Shown here piece after piece: positions 48,425-57,844 of a stretch of 64,000 bases of DNA. The DNA is taken from contig NZ_KB913029.1 in assembly GCF_000384115.1 (NCBI RefSeq), positions 5,431,057 through 5,495,056 on the forward strand, read 5' to 3'. Source of the stretch: Sporichthya polymorpha DSM 43042 (GTDB lineage: Bacteria > Actinomycetota > Actinomycetes > Sporichthyales > Sporichthyaceae). Numbering within the stretch: the first letter of the stretch is position 1; every line of letters begins with the position of its first letter. Under the pieces are notes generated by a model, which saw only the letters and a list, made by a program, of their open reading frames with translations, was not told the origin of the DNA and did not search any database. Made by a program: the position numbers and the translations under genes.

Positions 48425-49510
48425 ATGAGCGCGTGGGGGCCGGGGCCCGCTCCGGGATGGGGACCGACTCCGTCCGCTCCCCCGCCGGGCGCCCGGGACG
48501 TCGTCACCGGCGAGGCCGTCGCCCTCGAACTCCGCCTCGCGAAGGTGCCCAGCCGCGCGCTGGCCCTGGTTATCGACATCGTGCTGATGGCGCTCCCGCT
48601 GTTCAGCATCGGCGTCCTCGCCACCGTCGCGGCCGGCAACACCGACGAGGCGCTCGGCGCCGCGATCGTCCTGGTCAGCATCGTCGGCGTCGTGATCGGC
48701 TACCCGGTCCTGTTCGAGACGCTCTCCCGCGGCCGCAGCCCCGGCAAGGCCGTCCTCGGCCTGCGGGTGGTGCGCGACGACGGCGGCCCCGTCCGCTTCC
48801 GCCACGCCCTGACGCGGGCGCTGGTCGGCGTGCTCGTCGACTTCAACCCGATCCTCGTCGGCGCGGTGGGAGTGCTGGTCTCGCTCGGCTCGGCGAAGGG
48901 CAAGCGGGTCGGCGACATGCTCGCCGGGACGGTCGTGATCCGCGAGCGTGTGCCCTCCTCGACGGCCCCGCCCGCCGAGATGCCGCCGCATCTGGCGCAG
49001 TGGGCGGCCTCGCTGCCGGTCTCGCGGCTCCCGGACCCGCTGGCCCTCGAGGCGCGTCAGGTCGTCAGCCGCCAGACCGAGCTCGACCCCGAGTTCGCCG
49101 TCTCCCTGAGCCGCCAGCTCGCCGACGAGGTCCTCGCCGCCCTCGGCACCACCGCCCCCGGCGGGTCCGACCCGGTGTCGGTCCTGTCCGCCGTCCTCGC
49201 CGAGCGCCGCAACCGCGAGCTCGCCCGCGCCGGGATCGCCCCCGGCCCGGCCGCGCCCGGCGCGCCCGCGTGGGGCCCGCCCGCCTGGGGCGCCCCGCAA
49301 CCGACCTGGGGCGCTCAGCCGACCTGGGGCGCACCGCAAGCGGGCTGGGGAGCGCAACCCCCGGCGCCGGCCGCACCCCCGGCCGGACCCCCGCCGTCCG
49401 GACCCCCGCCGGCCGCACCCGCGCCGGCCGCACCGAGACCGCCCCAGCCCCCGACCCCCCAGCCCCCGGCCCCCGAGCCGCCGCCGGGGCCGTTCGCGGC
49501 CCCGGGCTGA
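48425..49510 (+). CDS. RDD family membrane protein with Pro-rich tail
   Basis: 361 residues. RDD domain (about 40-170): SRALALVIDIVLMALPLFSI, two further helices and the RGRSPGKAVLGLRVV loop. The cytosolic part (about 175-275) has conserved VSRQTELDPEFAVSLSRQLADEV. The last 90 residues are AWGAPQPTWGAQ-type Trp-Gly-Ala-Pro repeats followed by polyproline. RDD proteins are linked to ion or small-molecule transport in a few cases only. It belongs functionally to the MoxR module at 37.7-43 kb. Confidence 0.85.
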   Translation: MSAWGPGPAPGWGPTPSAPPPGARDVVTGEAVALELRLAKVPSRALALVIDIVLMALPLFSIGVLATVAAGNTDEALGAAIVLVSIVGVVIGYPVLFETLSRGRSPGKAVLGLRVVRDDGGPVRFRHALTRALVGVLVDFNPILVGAVGVLVSLGSAKGKRVGDMLAGTVVIRERVPSSTAPPAEMPPHLAQWAASLPVSRLPDPLALEARQVVSRQTELDPEFAVSLSRQLADEVLAALGTTAPGGSDPVSVLSAVLAERRNRELARAGIAPGPAAPGAPAWGPPAWGAPQPTWGAQPTWGAPQAGWGAQPPAPAAPPAGPPPSGPPPAAPAPAAPRPPQPPTPQPPAPEPPPGPFAAPG

Positions 49511-49728
49511 GCCGACTCGGCCGGTCACCCGAACGGCGTAAATCCGCAGGTCAGCCCCGAGTTTCCGAATTGTCCGCCGACCGGGTGATGCACCCTCAGC
49601 CGATCGGTTGATTTCCCGCGACACGCACCGGAATTTGCCTGCGGGGTGAATCGGATCTGCGTCCCCCGGCGTCTGAGCGCTCACGACTCCACGCCAGAGG
49701 GCGCGGAACGACGCGGGGGAGCTCAACG

Positions 49729-50010
49729 ATGAGCGAGCAGGTGACGGTGCAGGTGACGTCCGACATGACGGTGGGCGACCTGGCCGAGGTGTTGTTCTGC
49801 AGCAGCCTTCAGCCGTCCGACGAGCTGGACGCCGAGAAGGTCGCGGCCGCGATCTCGCAGAGCCTGCGCAGCCACCACGGGCAGATCCGGGAGTGCGCCG
49901 AGGAGCTGGCCGCCAGCTACGGCAAGGACCCCGAGATCACCTGCCTGCGGATGCGCTGGGCGCGCACCGTCGTCGCGCGGACGTTCCCGACCGCGCGCGT
50001 GGCCAGCTAG
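49729..50010 (+). CDS. Small conserved protein of unknown function
   Basis: 93 residues. The ATG at 49729 follows GGGGGAG. Acidic helical N-terminal part (VGDLAEVLFCSSLQPSDELDAEKVAAAI), then HHGQIRECAEELAASYGKDPE and a basic C-terminus (MRWARTVVARTF). Two or three cysteines and one helical repeat are visible. I do not recognise a named domain; proteins of this kind are common in actinobacteria. It is monocistronic, with about 218 non-coding bases upstream and a strong terminator after it. Confidence 0.65.
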   Translation: MSEQVTVQVTSDMTVGDLAEVLFCSSLQPSDELDAEKVAAAISQSLRSHHGQIRECAEELAASYGKDPEITCLRMRWARTVVARTFPTARVAS

Positions 50011-50023
50011 TCCCGAACAGACT

Positions 50024-50058
50024 CCGTGCCGCCGGGGTGTGGCCCCCCGGCGGCACGG
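50024..50058 (+). terminator. Strong hairpin after the 49729 gene
   Basis: CCGTGCCGCCGGGG (50024-50037) pairs perfectly with CCCCGGCGGCACGG (50045-50058) around a 7-base loop, 14 bases after the stop codon. Confidence 0.85.
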
Positions 50059-50105
50059 CACCAGCACCACCACGGCCACACGGCGCGCCCGCCAGCGCCG
50101 ACCTG

Positions 50106-50133
50106 GACCGCCGGGAGACCGCCCCCGGCGGTC
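50106..50133 (-). terminator. Hairpin after the CrtC-like gene
   Basis: GACCGCCGGG pairs perfectly with CCCGGCGGTC around AGACCGCC. It lies 15 bases beyond the stop at 50148 on the minus strand. Confidence 0.75.
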
Positions 50134-50147
50134 CGGTCGTTTAACCC

Positions 50148-51191
50148 CTACTCGCGGACCGGCGGGTGGCCGGCGCGGATGAACTGGGCGCCGCGGAAGA
50201 CGTCGAGCTTGTGCACGACCCCGCACTGGGTGAAGATCTCGAACTCCGCGCCGGAGCCGTCGCGCATCAGCGCGTACCAATCCATCATGCTCGGCGAGAT
50301 GTTCGGCAGCTGCGGGTTGTAGTCCGGCTCGTGAAGTGAGGTGACGAGCCGTCCGGTCGGTCGCACGACGCCGGCCTCGAGCACCACACCGTTGTCGAAC
50401 TCGAGCCGGTACTCGCGCGGGGCCATGGTGGCCTCCTTGTGGTAGTAGCCGCCGACCAGCGGCGTCAGCGTCGTCGCGTCGGACCACCAGCCGGCCACCG
50501 GCATCGGCGCGGGCTCGGGCAGTTCGTGGCTGCGCAACGCGATGAACGAGAAGACGCTGTCGTCCGGCAGCACTCCCCCGACCAGGTCCCAGCCGGTGTT
50601 CCACATCAGCTGTGTCTTGCGCCGACCCCAGCCGCGGTCACGCCAGCCGAACCCGGAGAAGGGGTGCTCGACGCCGTCGGCCTTCCAGGTCAGCGTGCCC
50701 TCGGCTACGACGATCTGCTCGGTGTGCGCGTAGAACTGGCCGTCCTCCGCGGTGCCCTTGGCGTAGTAGCCCTCGAACATCGTGTCCCAGAGCGGCGCGT
50801 AGTGCTTCCCCCGGATCGTCAGATCGATCGAGACCTCGTCGAGGTCCGCGACCCAGCGCAGCTCGTGGTCGGAGTCCCAGGACAGGTGACCGATCTCGAG
50901 CCGGGACATCGAGTTCCCGATCTGCTTGGCGTTCGCGATCCCGTCCTCGTGGCAGACCTGCATCGTGGAGTGGTGGCCCTGTACCGCGGCGATGTTCACC
51001 CGGGTGCTCGGCGACCGGTTCGCGCTCACCGTCATGTGCATCGCGAGGTTTGCGTTCAGCTTCGGGTCGCGCAACGTGAAGAAGAACGTCTCCTTCCACG
51101 GCAGCGCCGGATCACCGACCGGCTCGTGCAGCAGCTCGTCCTCCGGCCGCGGTGCCCACTCCGCCGGGATGCTCGCGGGCCATCCACCCAT
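50148..51191 (-). CDS. CrtC-like (hydroxyneurosporene synthase-type) two-domain protein
   Basis: 347 residues with no signal peptide. The beta-rich sequence contains HPFSGFGWRDRGWGRR near the middle. A related aromatic motif characterises the DUF7064/DUF7065 proteins, distant relatives of CrtC carotenoid hydratase with two lipocalin-like domains. Such genes are frequent in steroid- and lipid-degrading actinobacteria, but their reaction is unknown. The ATG at 51191 has a GGAG site nine bases upstream. It is 69 bases after the second SAH-hydrolase-like gene; TAGCAT in the gap may be a separate promoter. Confidence 0.6.
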   Translation of the reverse strand: MGGWPASIPAEWAPRPEDELLHEPVGDPALPWKETFFFTLRDPKLNANLAMHMTVSANRSPSTRVNIAAVQGHHSTMQVCHEDGIANAKQIGNSMSRLEIGHLSWDSDHELRWVADLDEVSIDLTIRGKHYAPLWDTMFEGYYAKGTAEDGQFYAHTEQIVVAEGTLTWKADGVEHPFSGFGWRDRGWGRRKTQLMWNTGWDLVGGVLPDDSVFSFIALRSHELPEPAPMPVAGWWSDATTLTPLVGGYYHKEATMAPREYRLEFDNGVVLEAGVVRPTGRLVTSLHEPDYNPQLPNISPSMMDWYALMRDGSGAEFEIFTQCGVVHKLDVFRGAQFIRAGHPPVRE

Positions 51192-51260
51192 GTCCGGGCT
51201 CCAATTTTTGAGACGCTGTATCCCAGTAATGCTAGGCCGTGGGGCCTGCCGGGTCCAGGG

Positions 51261-52523
51261 TCAGGAGCCCTGCTCCCAGGAGGAGCGGTACGCGACCTGT
51301 TCCGGTGACGGTTCGTCGAGCCGCACCCCGAGGGAGGCGAGTTTGAGGGCGGCGACCTCGGAGTCGATGTCGGTGGGGACGACGTGGACGCCGGGCTCGA
51401 GGCCGGCGCCACCGGCGAGCCAGGCGAGGGTGAGGGCCTGGCCGGCGAAGGACATGTCCATGACGGCGGCGGGGTGACCCTCGGCGGCGGCGAGGTTGAC
51501 GACCCGGCCCGAGGCCAGCAGGAGCAGGCGGCGACCGTCGGGCTGGGCGAATTCCTCGACCTGCTCGCGGACCGAGCGGCGGGCGGAAGCCCCGGCGGCG
51601 AGGGCGCGGACGTCGATCTCGACGTCGAAGTGGCCGGCGTTGGCGAGGACGACGCCGTCGCGCATGACCGCGAAGTGCTCGGCGCGCAGGACGTCCCGGT
51701 TGCCGGTCGCGGTGACGAAGACGTCGCCCCGGGCCGCAGCCTCGGCCATGGGGACGACGGTGAAGCCCTCCATCGTCGCCTGCAGAGCGGCGTTCGCGTC
51801 GATCTCGGTGACCAGCACGTGCGCGCCCATCCCCCGCGCCCGCTCGGCGACACCCTGCCCACACGGCCCGAACCCGGCGACGACGAGCGTCCGGCCGGCG
51901 AGCAGCAGATTGGTGACGCGCATGATCGCGTCGAGCGTCGACTGCCCGGTGCCGTACCGGTTGTCGAACATCCGCCGGGTGCCGGTGTCGTTGACGGCCA
52001 CCATCGGCACGCGCAACCGGCTGTCGCGGGCCATCTGCCGCAGCCGGATGACGCCGGTCGTCGTCCCCTCGGTCCCGCCGCGGACGGCGGGGATCAGGTC
52101 GGTGCGGGCGGTGTGCAGCGTCGTCACGAGGTCGCAGCCGTCGTCGAGGACGAGGTGCGGGCCGCCCGCGGCCGAGCCCGCGTCGAGCGCCGCCGCGATG
52201 TGTGCGTAGTAGCCGTCACGGTCGACGCCGCGACGCGCGAAGACCGCGACCCCCTCGGCGACGAGCGCCGCCGCGGTGTCGTCCTGCGTCGAGAGCGGGT
52301 TCGACGCCGCGAGCGAGACCGACGCTCCCCCGGCGCACAGCACCCGCACCAGGTTCGCCGTCTCGGCCGTCACGTGCATGCACGCCGCGACCGCGAGTCC
52401 GTCCAGCGGCCGCGTCGCCGCGAACCGCTCCCCGACCTGGGCGAGCACGGACATCGCCCGCGCCGCCCAGTCGATGCGTTCGGACCCCGAGCCCGCGAGC
52501 TCGGGGTCCGCAACGTCGTACAT
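51261..52523 (-). CDS. Archaeal-type S-adenosylhomocysteine hydrolase homologue with altered active site
   Basis: 420 residues (ATG at 52523; a TTG at 52544 would add seven). It is 420 rather than 488 residues because it lacks the bacterial insertion and the C-terminal KxDHYRY. Its motifs are those of archaeal enzymes: MFDNRYGTGQST, GFGPCGQGVAERARG, LANAGHFDVEI, LAAAEGHPAAVMDMSFA and a C-terminal SWEQG. Catalytic His50 (CMHVT), Asp128, Asp187/Asn188 and the GHFD His are present. However, the position of human Glu156 is Gly153 (TEGTTTG), the following His is Ile159, and human Lys186 is Arg183 (TGTRRMFDN). Function may differ: S-inosylhomocysteine hydrolysis, another thioether substrate, or a regulatory role. 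It lies 34 bases after ahcY. Confidence 0.8.
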   Translation of the reverse strand: MYDVADPELAGSGSERIDWAARAMSVLAQVGERFAATRPLDGLAVAACMHVTAETANLVRVLCAGGASVSLAASNPLSTQDDTAAALVAEGVAVFARRGVDRDGYYAHIAAALDAGSAAGGPHLVLDDGCDLVTTLHTARTDLIPAVRGGTEGTTTGVIRLRQMARDSRLRVPMVAVNDTGTRRMFDNRYGTGQSTLDAIMRVTNLLLAGRTLVVAGFGPCGQGVAERARGMGAHVLVTEIDANAALQATMEGFTVVPMAEAAARGDVFVTATGNRDVLRAEHFAVMRDGVVLANAGHFDVEIDVRALAAGASARRSVREQVEEFAQPDGRRLLLLASGRVVNLAAAEGHPAAVMDMSFAGQALTLAWLAGGAGLEPGVHVVPTDIDSEVAALKLASLGVRLDEPSPEQVAYRSSWEQGS

Positions 52524-52557
52524 CTGATGCAGAACCGACCGCAAAACTGACGGTGAA

Positions 52558-54020
<1,463 letters not shown>

Positions 54021-54024
<4 letters not shown>

Positions 54025-54371
54025 CTGCTCTCCATCAGGGATTGGTGTTTCTCCTGCTCCCAGCGCAACCAGTCCGGCGCCGGCACGTGCTCGGGACGGG
54101 TGGGGACCTCCTCCAGCCAGCCCTCGACCGCGGCCCGAACCTCGGGTTCGCGCCGCAGCCGCAGCGCGAGCCCCACGTCCCCCAGGTCCAGGTCGTGCTC
54201 GGCGAGGAGCTGCCGCAGGGTCCGCAGCCGTTGCAGCTGCTCGGGACCGTAGACCCGGTGTCCACCCGGGCTCCGGTCGGGCTCGACCAGGCCCAGCTGT
54301 TCGACGTACCGCAGCATCCGCGCCGACCACCCCGTGGTCTTCGCAGCCTCCGCGATCGGCAGCCCGTCCAT
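54021..54371 (-). CDS. MerR-family regulator translationally coupled to ahcY
   Basis: 116 residues. The N-terminal MerR helix-turn-helix is [26 protein letters not shown], followed by the wing (SPGGHRVYG) and [21 protein letters not shown] short C-terminal helix has no metal-binding cysteines, so the effector is not a thiophilic metal. The 4-base overlap with ahcY suggests it senses a metabolite of the SAM cycle; that is inference. The ATG at 54371 has no ribosome site and is seven bases after TAGTCT. Confidence 0.85.
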
Positions 54372-54378
54372 CGCCGCG

Positions 54379-54384
54379 AGACTA
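54379..54384 (-). promoter_or_regulatory. -10 hexamer TAGTCT before merR
   Basis: TAGTCT, seven bases (CGCGGCG), then ATG on the minus strand, without a ribosome site: the leaderless arrangement. It implies a promoter for the merR-ahcY operon close to the gene, independent of the iron box 380 bases further upstream. Confidence 0.5.
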
Positions 54385-54483
54385 GCAGGATCGTGTCAGG
54401 TTCCGCGCGCCCAATCACCCGACCGGGCGCTTCGCGCCGCTAATCTCACACAGCCGTGTCCGGTTACATCCCACCCGTTGCAC

Positions 54484-54500
54484 AAGGGGTGTCACCCCTT
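54484..54500. repeat. Single GGGTGTCACCC palindrome, unit D
   Basis: AAGGGGTGTCACCCCTT, a perfect palindrome with one central base. It is a lone unit of the family that elsewhere occurs in pairs. No T-run follows it, so it is not an obvious terminator. Confidence 0.8.
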
Positions 54501-54510
54501 CGTCGATGCC

Positions 54511-54595
54511 GCCCTGTGCCAAGGTCCGGAATGGCGCAGGGCGGTTCGCTCGTCGATGCCCCCGTGGGATCACCGTGTCGAACGAACCGCCCTGC
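54511..54595. other. Mutually exclusive hairpins
   Basis: GCAGGGC at 54536-54542 can pair leftwards in GCCCTGTGCCA (54511-54521) with TGGCGCAGGGC (54532-54542; 10 of 11). It can also pair rightwards as GCAGGGCGGTTCG (54536-54548) with CGAACCGCCCTGC (54583-54595; 13 of 13). The two stems cannot form together. The repeat CGTCGATGCC occurs at 54501 and 54551. Confidence 0.55.
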
Positions 54596-54764
54596 AACGT
54601 TCCGCCGTGCCGGTCAGGAGGTGAGGGCCGCCCGAGGACCCGGCATCGTCACAGGTCCAATTCCCTCACCGCCGCGACCGTCGGCCTGGCGGACTGCCGT
54701 CCCCCCGAGGGGTTCTGGCGCAAGCGCCTCGGTGGCTGCGGACACCGGGGCGGCCTTGCAAGAA

Positions 54765-54783
54765 CGAGGTTAGCCTAACCTAA
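54765..54783. promoter_or_regulatory. DtxR/IdeR-type iron box
   Basis: CGAGGTTAGCCTAACCTAA matches 17 of 19 positions of the DtxR/IdeR operator consensus (TWAGGTTAGSCTAACCTWA). It lies 86 bases beyond the stop of the siderophore-binding lipoprotein, not before its start. Read leftwards it would control the structured non-coding region and possibly the merR-ahcY operon; read rightwards, an antisense transcript to the lipoprotein. Confidence 0.75.
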
Positions 54784-54796
54784 GTTCGCTCCGCAA

Positions 54797-54829
54797 GTCC
54801 CGGGCCGCCTCTTTTTTGGCGGCTGGGAC
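54797..54829 (-). terminator. Terminator of the siderophore-binding lipoprotein gene
   Basis: GTCCC plus GCCGCC pair with GGCGGC plus GGGAC, with TCTTTTTT in the loop. It lies about 40 bases after the lipoprotein stop on the minus strand, before the iron box. Confidence 0.6.
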
Positions 54830-54868
54830 GAAGTCGCTCCGCAGGCCGCTGACCTGCGGTTCTGCCGA

Positions 54869-56311
54869 CTACGGCGCCGGCGTCTCCAGGGTCTCGGGCT
54901 GCTCCTCGGTCCCGTCGGGCCCTTCCGTGCCCTCGGTGCCCTCCGTGCCCGGGTCCGCCCCCGGGTCGGCGCCGGGTGTGGCGTCGGTCCCGTTGAGCAT
55001 GTCCTGGTACGGGTTCGAGGTCGGGCTCGCGGTCGGGTCGTAGTTGATGTTCAGGTCGCCCGCGGCGTCGGCGGCGCGCTCGGCCTGCTCCTCGGCGACC
55101 CGGTCGCGGGCGGCCTTGTCCCCGAGGATGCCGACGATGCGGGGCACGAGCCGGTCGATCGCCCACGGCAGCGAGGTCAGGCTGCTGTAGTACAGCGCCT
55201 CGGCCTCGTCCGGCCCGAGCTCGAGCACCTTCTTGTTCCGGACGACCTTCATGTTCTGGTACGCCGAGGTCCGCTTGATCTTGTCCATGGCCTCGCCGCC
55301 GTCGTGGCCGACGATCCAGACGAGCACGTCCACGTTGTCGAGGAACGACAGGTTCCCGACGGTGCTCTCGATGCCGTACATCTTCCGCGAGACGCCGGTG
55401 TAGCGGGTCGCGGCCTCGATGCGGCCCGGGAACTCCATGCCGAGCGAGGTGAAGAACCGCGACATCGGCGCGTACGGGTTCATGATCCGGATCTGCCCGT
55501 CCGGGCCGGGAGCGGCGACGGCGACGCTCGCGTTCCGCAGCTCGGGGTGCTTGGTCTCGGTGTCGACGAACAACTGGCGCATCGTGGCCACCTGCTGCTG
55601 GGCGTAGGTCGGCCGACCGACGATCTTGCCGAGCACGAGGACCTCCTCCTGCCACGAGGAGAAGTAGTCCTTGCTGTCCGAGGAGACCATCGTGATCGTC
55701 GGGGCGATCTCCGACAGCGCGCGGTAGTCCTCGAGGACGATGCCGGCGAACATCGCGACGATCAGGTCGGGGTTCATCGACTTGATGCGCTCGTAGTCGA
55801 AGACCTCCTTGCGCACCGGGGTGTTCGACGCCTGCGCGAAGCCGTTGGCGAGCACCGGCCCGTCGTCGACCGTGGAGAGCTTGCCGGTCTTGGAGTCCCG
55901 GGTCGGCGGGTACAGCACGGTGTAGTCGCCCTGCTTGGCGCTCTCGGGCACCCACGGGAAGTTCAGCCACGGGTGCGCGGCACCGAAGTAGTTCCGCAGC
56001 GTCAGCGGCTTGAGGCCGAGGCTGATCATCGAGTCCTGCTCGCGCATGCCGAGGACGACGACGCGCTTCGGCTCGGTCTCGATGACCGTGCCGGCCTGGT
56101 TCCAGGTGTGCTTGATCCGGACCGGGAAGGCACCCCGCTCGACCGGCGGCAGGCCCTCGGTGGAGACCGGGACGGCCGTCACCGTCGGCGCGGCGGTCGG
56201 CCCCGGGCTCGCGGAGTCGTCGTCGGAACCGCCGCAGGCGGCGGTCGCCAGCACGGCGGCCGCCGTGAACAGCGCCGCAGTGGCACGGCGGGTGGCGGGA
56301 CGGACGGTCAT
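54869..56311 (-). CDS. Iron-siderophore ABC transporter substrate-binding lipoprotein
   Basis: 480 residues. The ATG at 56311 has a GGGGGAG site and a signal peptide ending in the lipobox ATAAC; an ATG at 56368 with an AAGGGGA site would add 19 residues. The periplasmic-binding fold of the FhuD/FepB class is seen in TEPKRVVVLGMREQDSMISLGL, MNPDLIVAMF and LDNVDVLVWIVG. The C-terminus carries an unusual acidic tail of TEGTEG and PGADPG repeats. No permease or ATPase gene is adjacent, so it must work with a distant transporter. No iron box is seen within 150 bases upstream. Confidence 0.8.
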   Translation of the reverse strand: MTVRPATRRATAALFTAAAVLATAACGGSDDDSASPGPTAAPTVTAVPVSTEGLPPVERGAFPVRIKHTWNQAGTVIETEPKRVVVLGMREQDSMISLGLKPLTLRNYFGAAHPWLNFPWVPESAKQGDYTVLYPPTRDSKTGKLSTVDDGPVLANGFAQASNTPVRKEVFDYERIKSMNPDLIVAMFAGIVLEDYRALSEIAPTITMVSSDSKDYFSSWQEEVLVLGKIVGRPTYAQQQVATMRQLFVDTETKHPELRNASVAVAAPGPDGQIRIMNPYAPMSRFFTSLGMEFPGRIEAATRYTGVSRKMYGIESTVGNLSFLDNVDVLVWIVGHDGGEAMDKIKRTSAYQNMKVVRNKKVLELGPDEAEALYYSSLTSLPWAIDRLVPRIVGILGDKAARDRVAEEQAERAADAAGDLNINYDPTASPTSNPYQDMLNGTDATPGADPGADPGTEGTEGTEGPDGTEEQPETLETPAP

Positions 56312-56556
56312 GGTGGAGCTCCCCCAGCGCAAGTCGGCGAGCGCGGACAGTCGCGACTCGGACCTCATTGTGATCCCCTTCGGCCTCCGTCGCCGAGTGA
56401 ACGCGGCGACTGCGACCAGTCCGTGATGCACCGCCCGGGGCGGAACGCGGAGTAAATGCCCGGTTCGCGGGGATCACCGGGCCATGGGGCTCCGCCGTCC
56501 GGATCCGCCGTTCGGCCGAATCGATCGCGCGGGCGACGTGGTGCCGCCGCCCGCAC

Positions 56557-57654
56557 TCACGAATCCGTCTGCGCCAGCCGGGCCTTCAACGACTCGATCG
56601 CGGCGACCGGCGTCGGGTCGACGCCACCCAGCAGCGCCAGGTACACCGACGCGAAGTCCACCAGCGCGATCAGCCCGGCCAGCCGCGACACCAGGTCCGG
56701 GCCGCTGCCGCGGAGCAGGACCGCGGGGACCCCCGCCTCGCCGGCCGCGATCTGGGACTGCTCGACGCGCGCCGCCGACGCCGGCGGCTCCTCGTCGTCG
56801 GCGAGCACGACCAGGCGCAGACCGTCGGCGCCGGCGGTCGGACCGTCGAACGACACGATCTGGTTGTGGTGGGCCTCGGAGAGCACGCCCGGCATCGAGG
56901 GCTGCTTCGCGTTCTCGGCGATCTGACAGGCGAACCGGTTCGCCACCGTGGCGCCGACGCCGGGCGGTCCCCACAGGACCGGCAGCCCGCCCGCAAGGTG
57001 CAGGGCGAGCTCCTTGGCCCGGTTGGAGCTGGTCTCGACCCCCGGGCCGCTGACGGCGGCGACGGCGTCGAGGACGGTCGCGGCGGCGGTGAGCCGGCTC
57101 CGGGCGTCGGGGGTGACGCCGACCGCCTCGCCGACGAGCAGCAGCGGAGTCGCGAGCGACCACAGCGAGGCCCGCGGCTGGCGGCCACCGGCGTCCACGG
57201 CGAGGTGCGGGGCGCCGGCGCCCGCGGTCTCCAGGGGCGACCCGGGCGCGCCGATCGTCACCAGCCGCGTCTTGCGCTCGACAGCCGCGGCGACGGCGGC
57301 GAGCGTCTCCTCGGTACGGCCCGAGCACGACAGCCCGACGACGAGGTCCTCCGGCCCGACCCAGGCCGGCAGGCCGGGGCCGCGGTGCACGACGAGCGGG
57401 ATCGGGCACGCCGGACCGGCGACCGCGACGAGCACGTCACCGGAGGCCGCGGAGCCGCCCATGCCGGCGACCACGAGCGCGCGCGGGCGGGGGCCGAGGT
57501 CGAGGTTTCCGACCATGGCGAGGCCGTCGCGAATCTGGGCGCCCGCCGAGGCGACGGCGCCGAGCATGTCCGCCGGGTCGCCGGCCCGCAGCCGGGCGAC
57601 GTCGTCGAGGAGAGCGGGGTCCGGCGTCAGCGCCGACGACGAATCTGAGGCCAC
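56557..57654 (-). CDS. SIS-domain bifunctional phosphoglucose/phosphomannose isomerase
   Basis: 365 residues. Two SIS domains: VVAGMGGSAASGDVL with LVVGLSCSGRTEETL (first), and NRFACQIAENAKQPSMPGVLSEAHHNQIVSF (second), the signature of the dual-specificity PGI/PMI family. It interconverts fructose-6-P with glucose-6-P and mannose-6-P. In mycobacteria the Rv3256c homologue is next to manB. The GTG at 57654 lies one base after the Trm112-like stop. Together with ManB it supplies mannose-1-phosphate for wall mannosides. Confidence 0.85.
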   Translation of the reverse strand: MASDSSSALTPDPALLDDVARLRAGDPADMLGAVASAGAQIRDGLAMVGNLDLGPRPRALVVAGMGGSAASGDVLVAVAGPACPIPLVVHRGPGLPAWVGPEDLVVGLSCSGRTEETLAAVAAAVERKTRLVTIGAPGSPLETAGAGAPHLAVDAGGRQPRASLWSLATPLLLVGEAVGVTPDARSRLTAAATVLDAVAAVSGPGVETSSNRAKELALHLAGGLPVLWGPPGVGATVANRFACQIAENAKQPSMPGVLSEAHHNQIVSFDGPTAGADGLRLVVLADDEEPPASAARVEQSQIAAGEAGVPAVLLRGSGPDLVSRLAGLIALVDFASVYLALLGGVDPTPVAAIESLKARLAQTDS

Positions 57655-57655
57655 G

Positions 57656-57844
57656 TCAGGACTTACCGGGGCGGCGCGCCTCGTCGACGAGCAGCACGGG
57701 GATGCCGTCCCGGACCGGGTACGCGAGCCCGCAGCCCGGGTCGGTGCAGACGAGCTCGGCCGCGGCCTCGTCGAGGCGCAGCGGGTGCCGGCTCGCCGGG
57801 CAGGCCAGCAGCTCGAGCAGGGCCGGGTCCAGGGTGTTCGTCAT
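57656..57844 (-). CDS. Trm112-family small protein
   Basis: 62 residues. LDPALLELLACPASRHPLRLDEAAAELVCTDPGCGLAYPVRDGIPVLL is the Trm112/UPF0434 zinc-ribbon pattern, but the first Cys pair is reduced to one Cys (CPASR), so zinc binding may be weakened. In other organisms such proteins stabilise SAM methyltransferases. The ATG at 57844 overlaps the manB stop (ATGA), so it is embedded in the manB-Trm112-isomerase operon. Confidence 0.85.
   Translation of the reverse strand: MTNTLDPALLELLACPASRHPLRLDEAAAELVCTDPGCGLAYPVRDGIPVLLVDEARRPGKS

Larger units (their letters stand above)
54372..54868. other. Structured non-coding region between merR and the siderophore-binding gene
   Basis: 497 bases with no convincing gene; short open frames on both strands lack ribosome sites and family features. 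It contains, left to right, the merR promoter, the 17-bp palindrome at 54484-54500, alternative hairpins at 54511-54595, the iron box at 54765-54783 and the terminator hairpin at 54797-54829. A 21-base hairpin (CCGCAG/CTGCGG, 54839-54859) lies just after the lipoprotein stop. It may encode a small RNA. Confidence 0.55.

Noticed and set aside
54415-54597. Minus-strand open frame of 60 codons near the iron box
   Set aside because: Crosses the alternative hairpins, lacks a ribosome site and has no recognisable motif.
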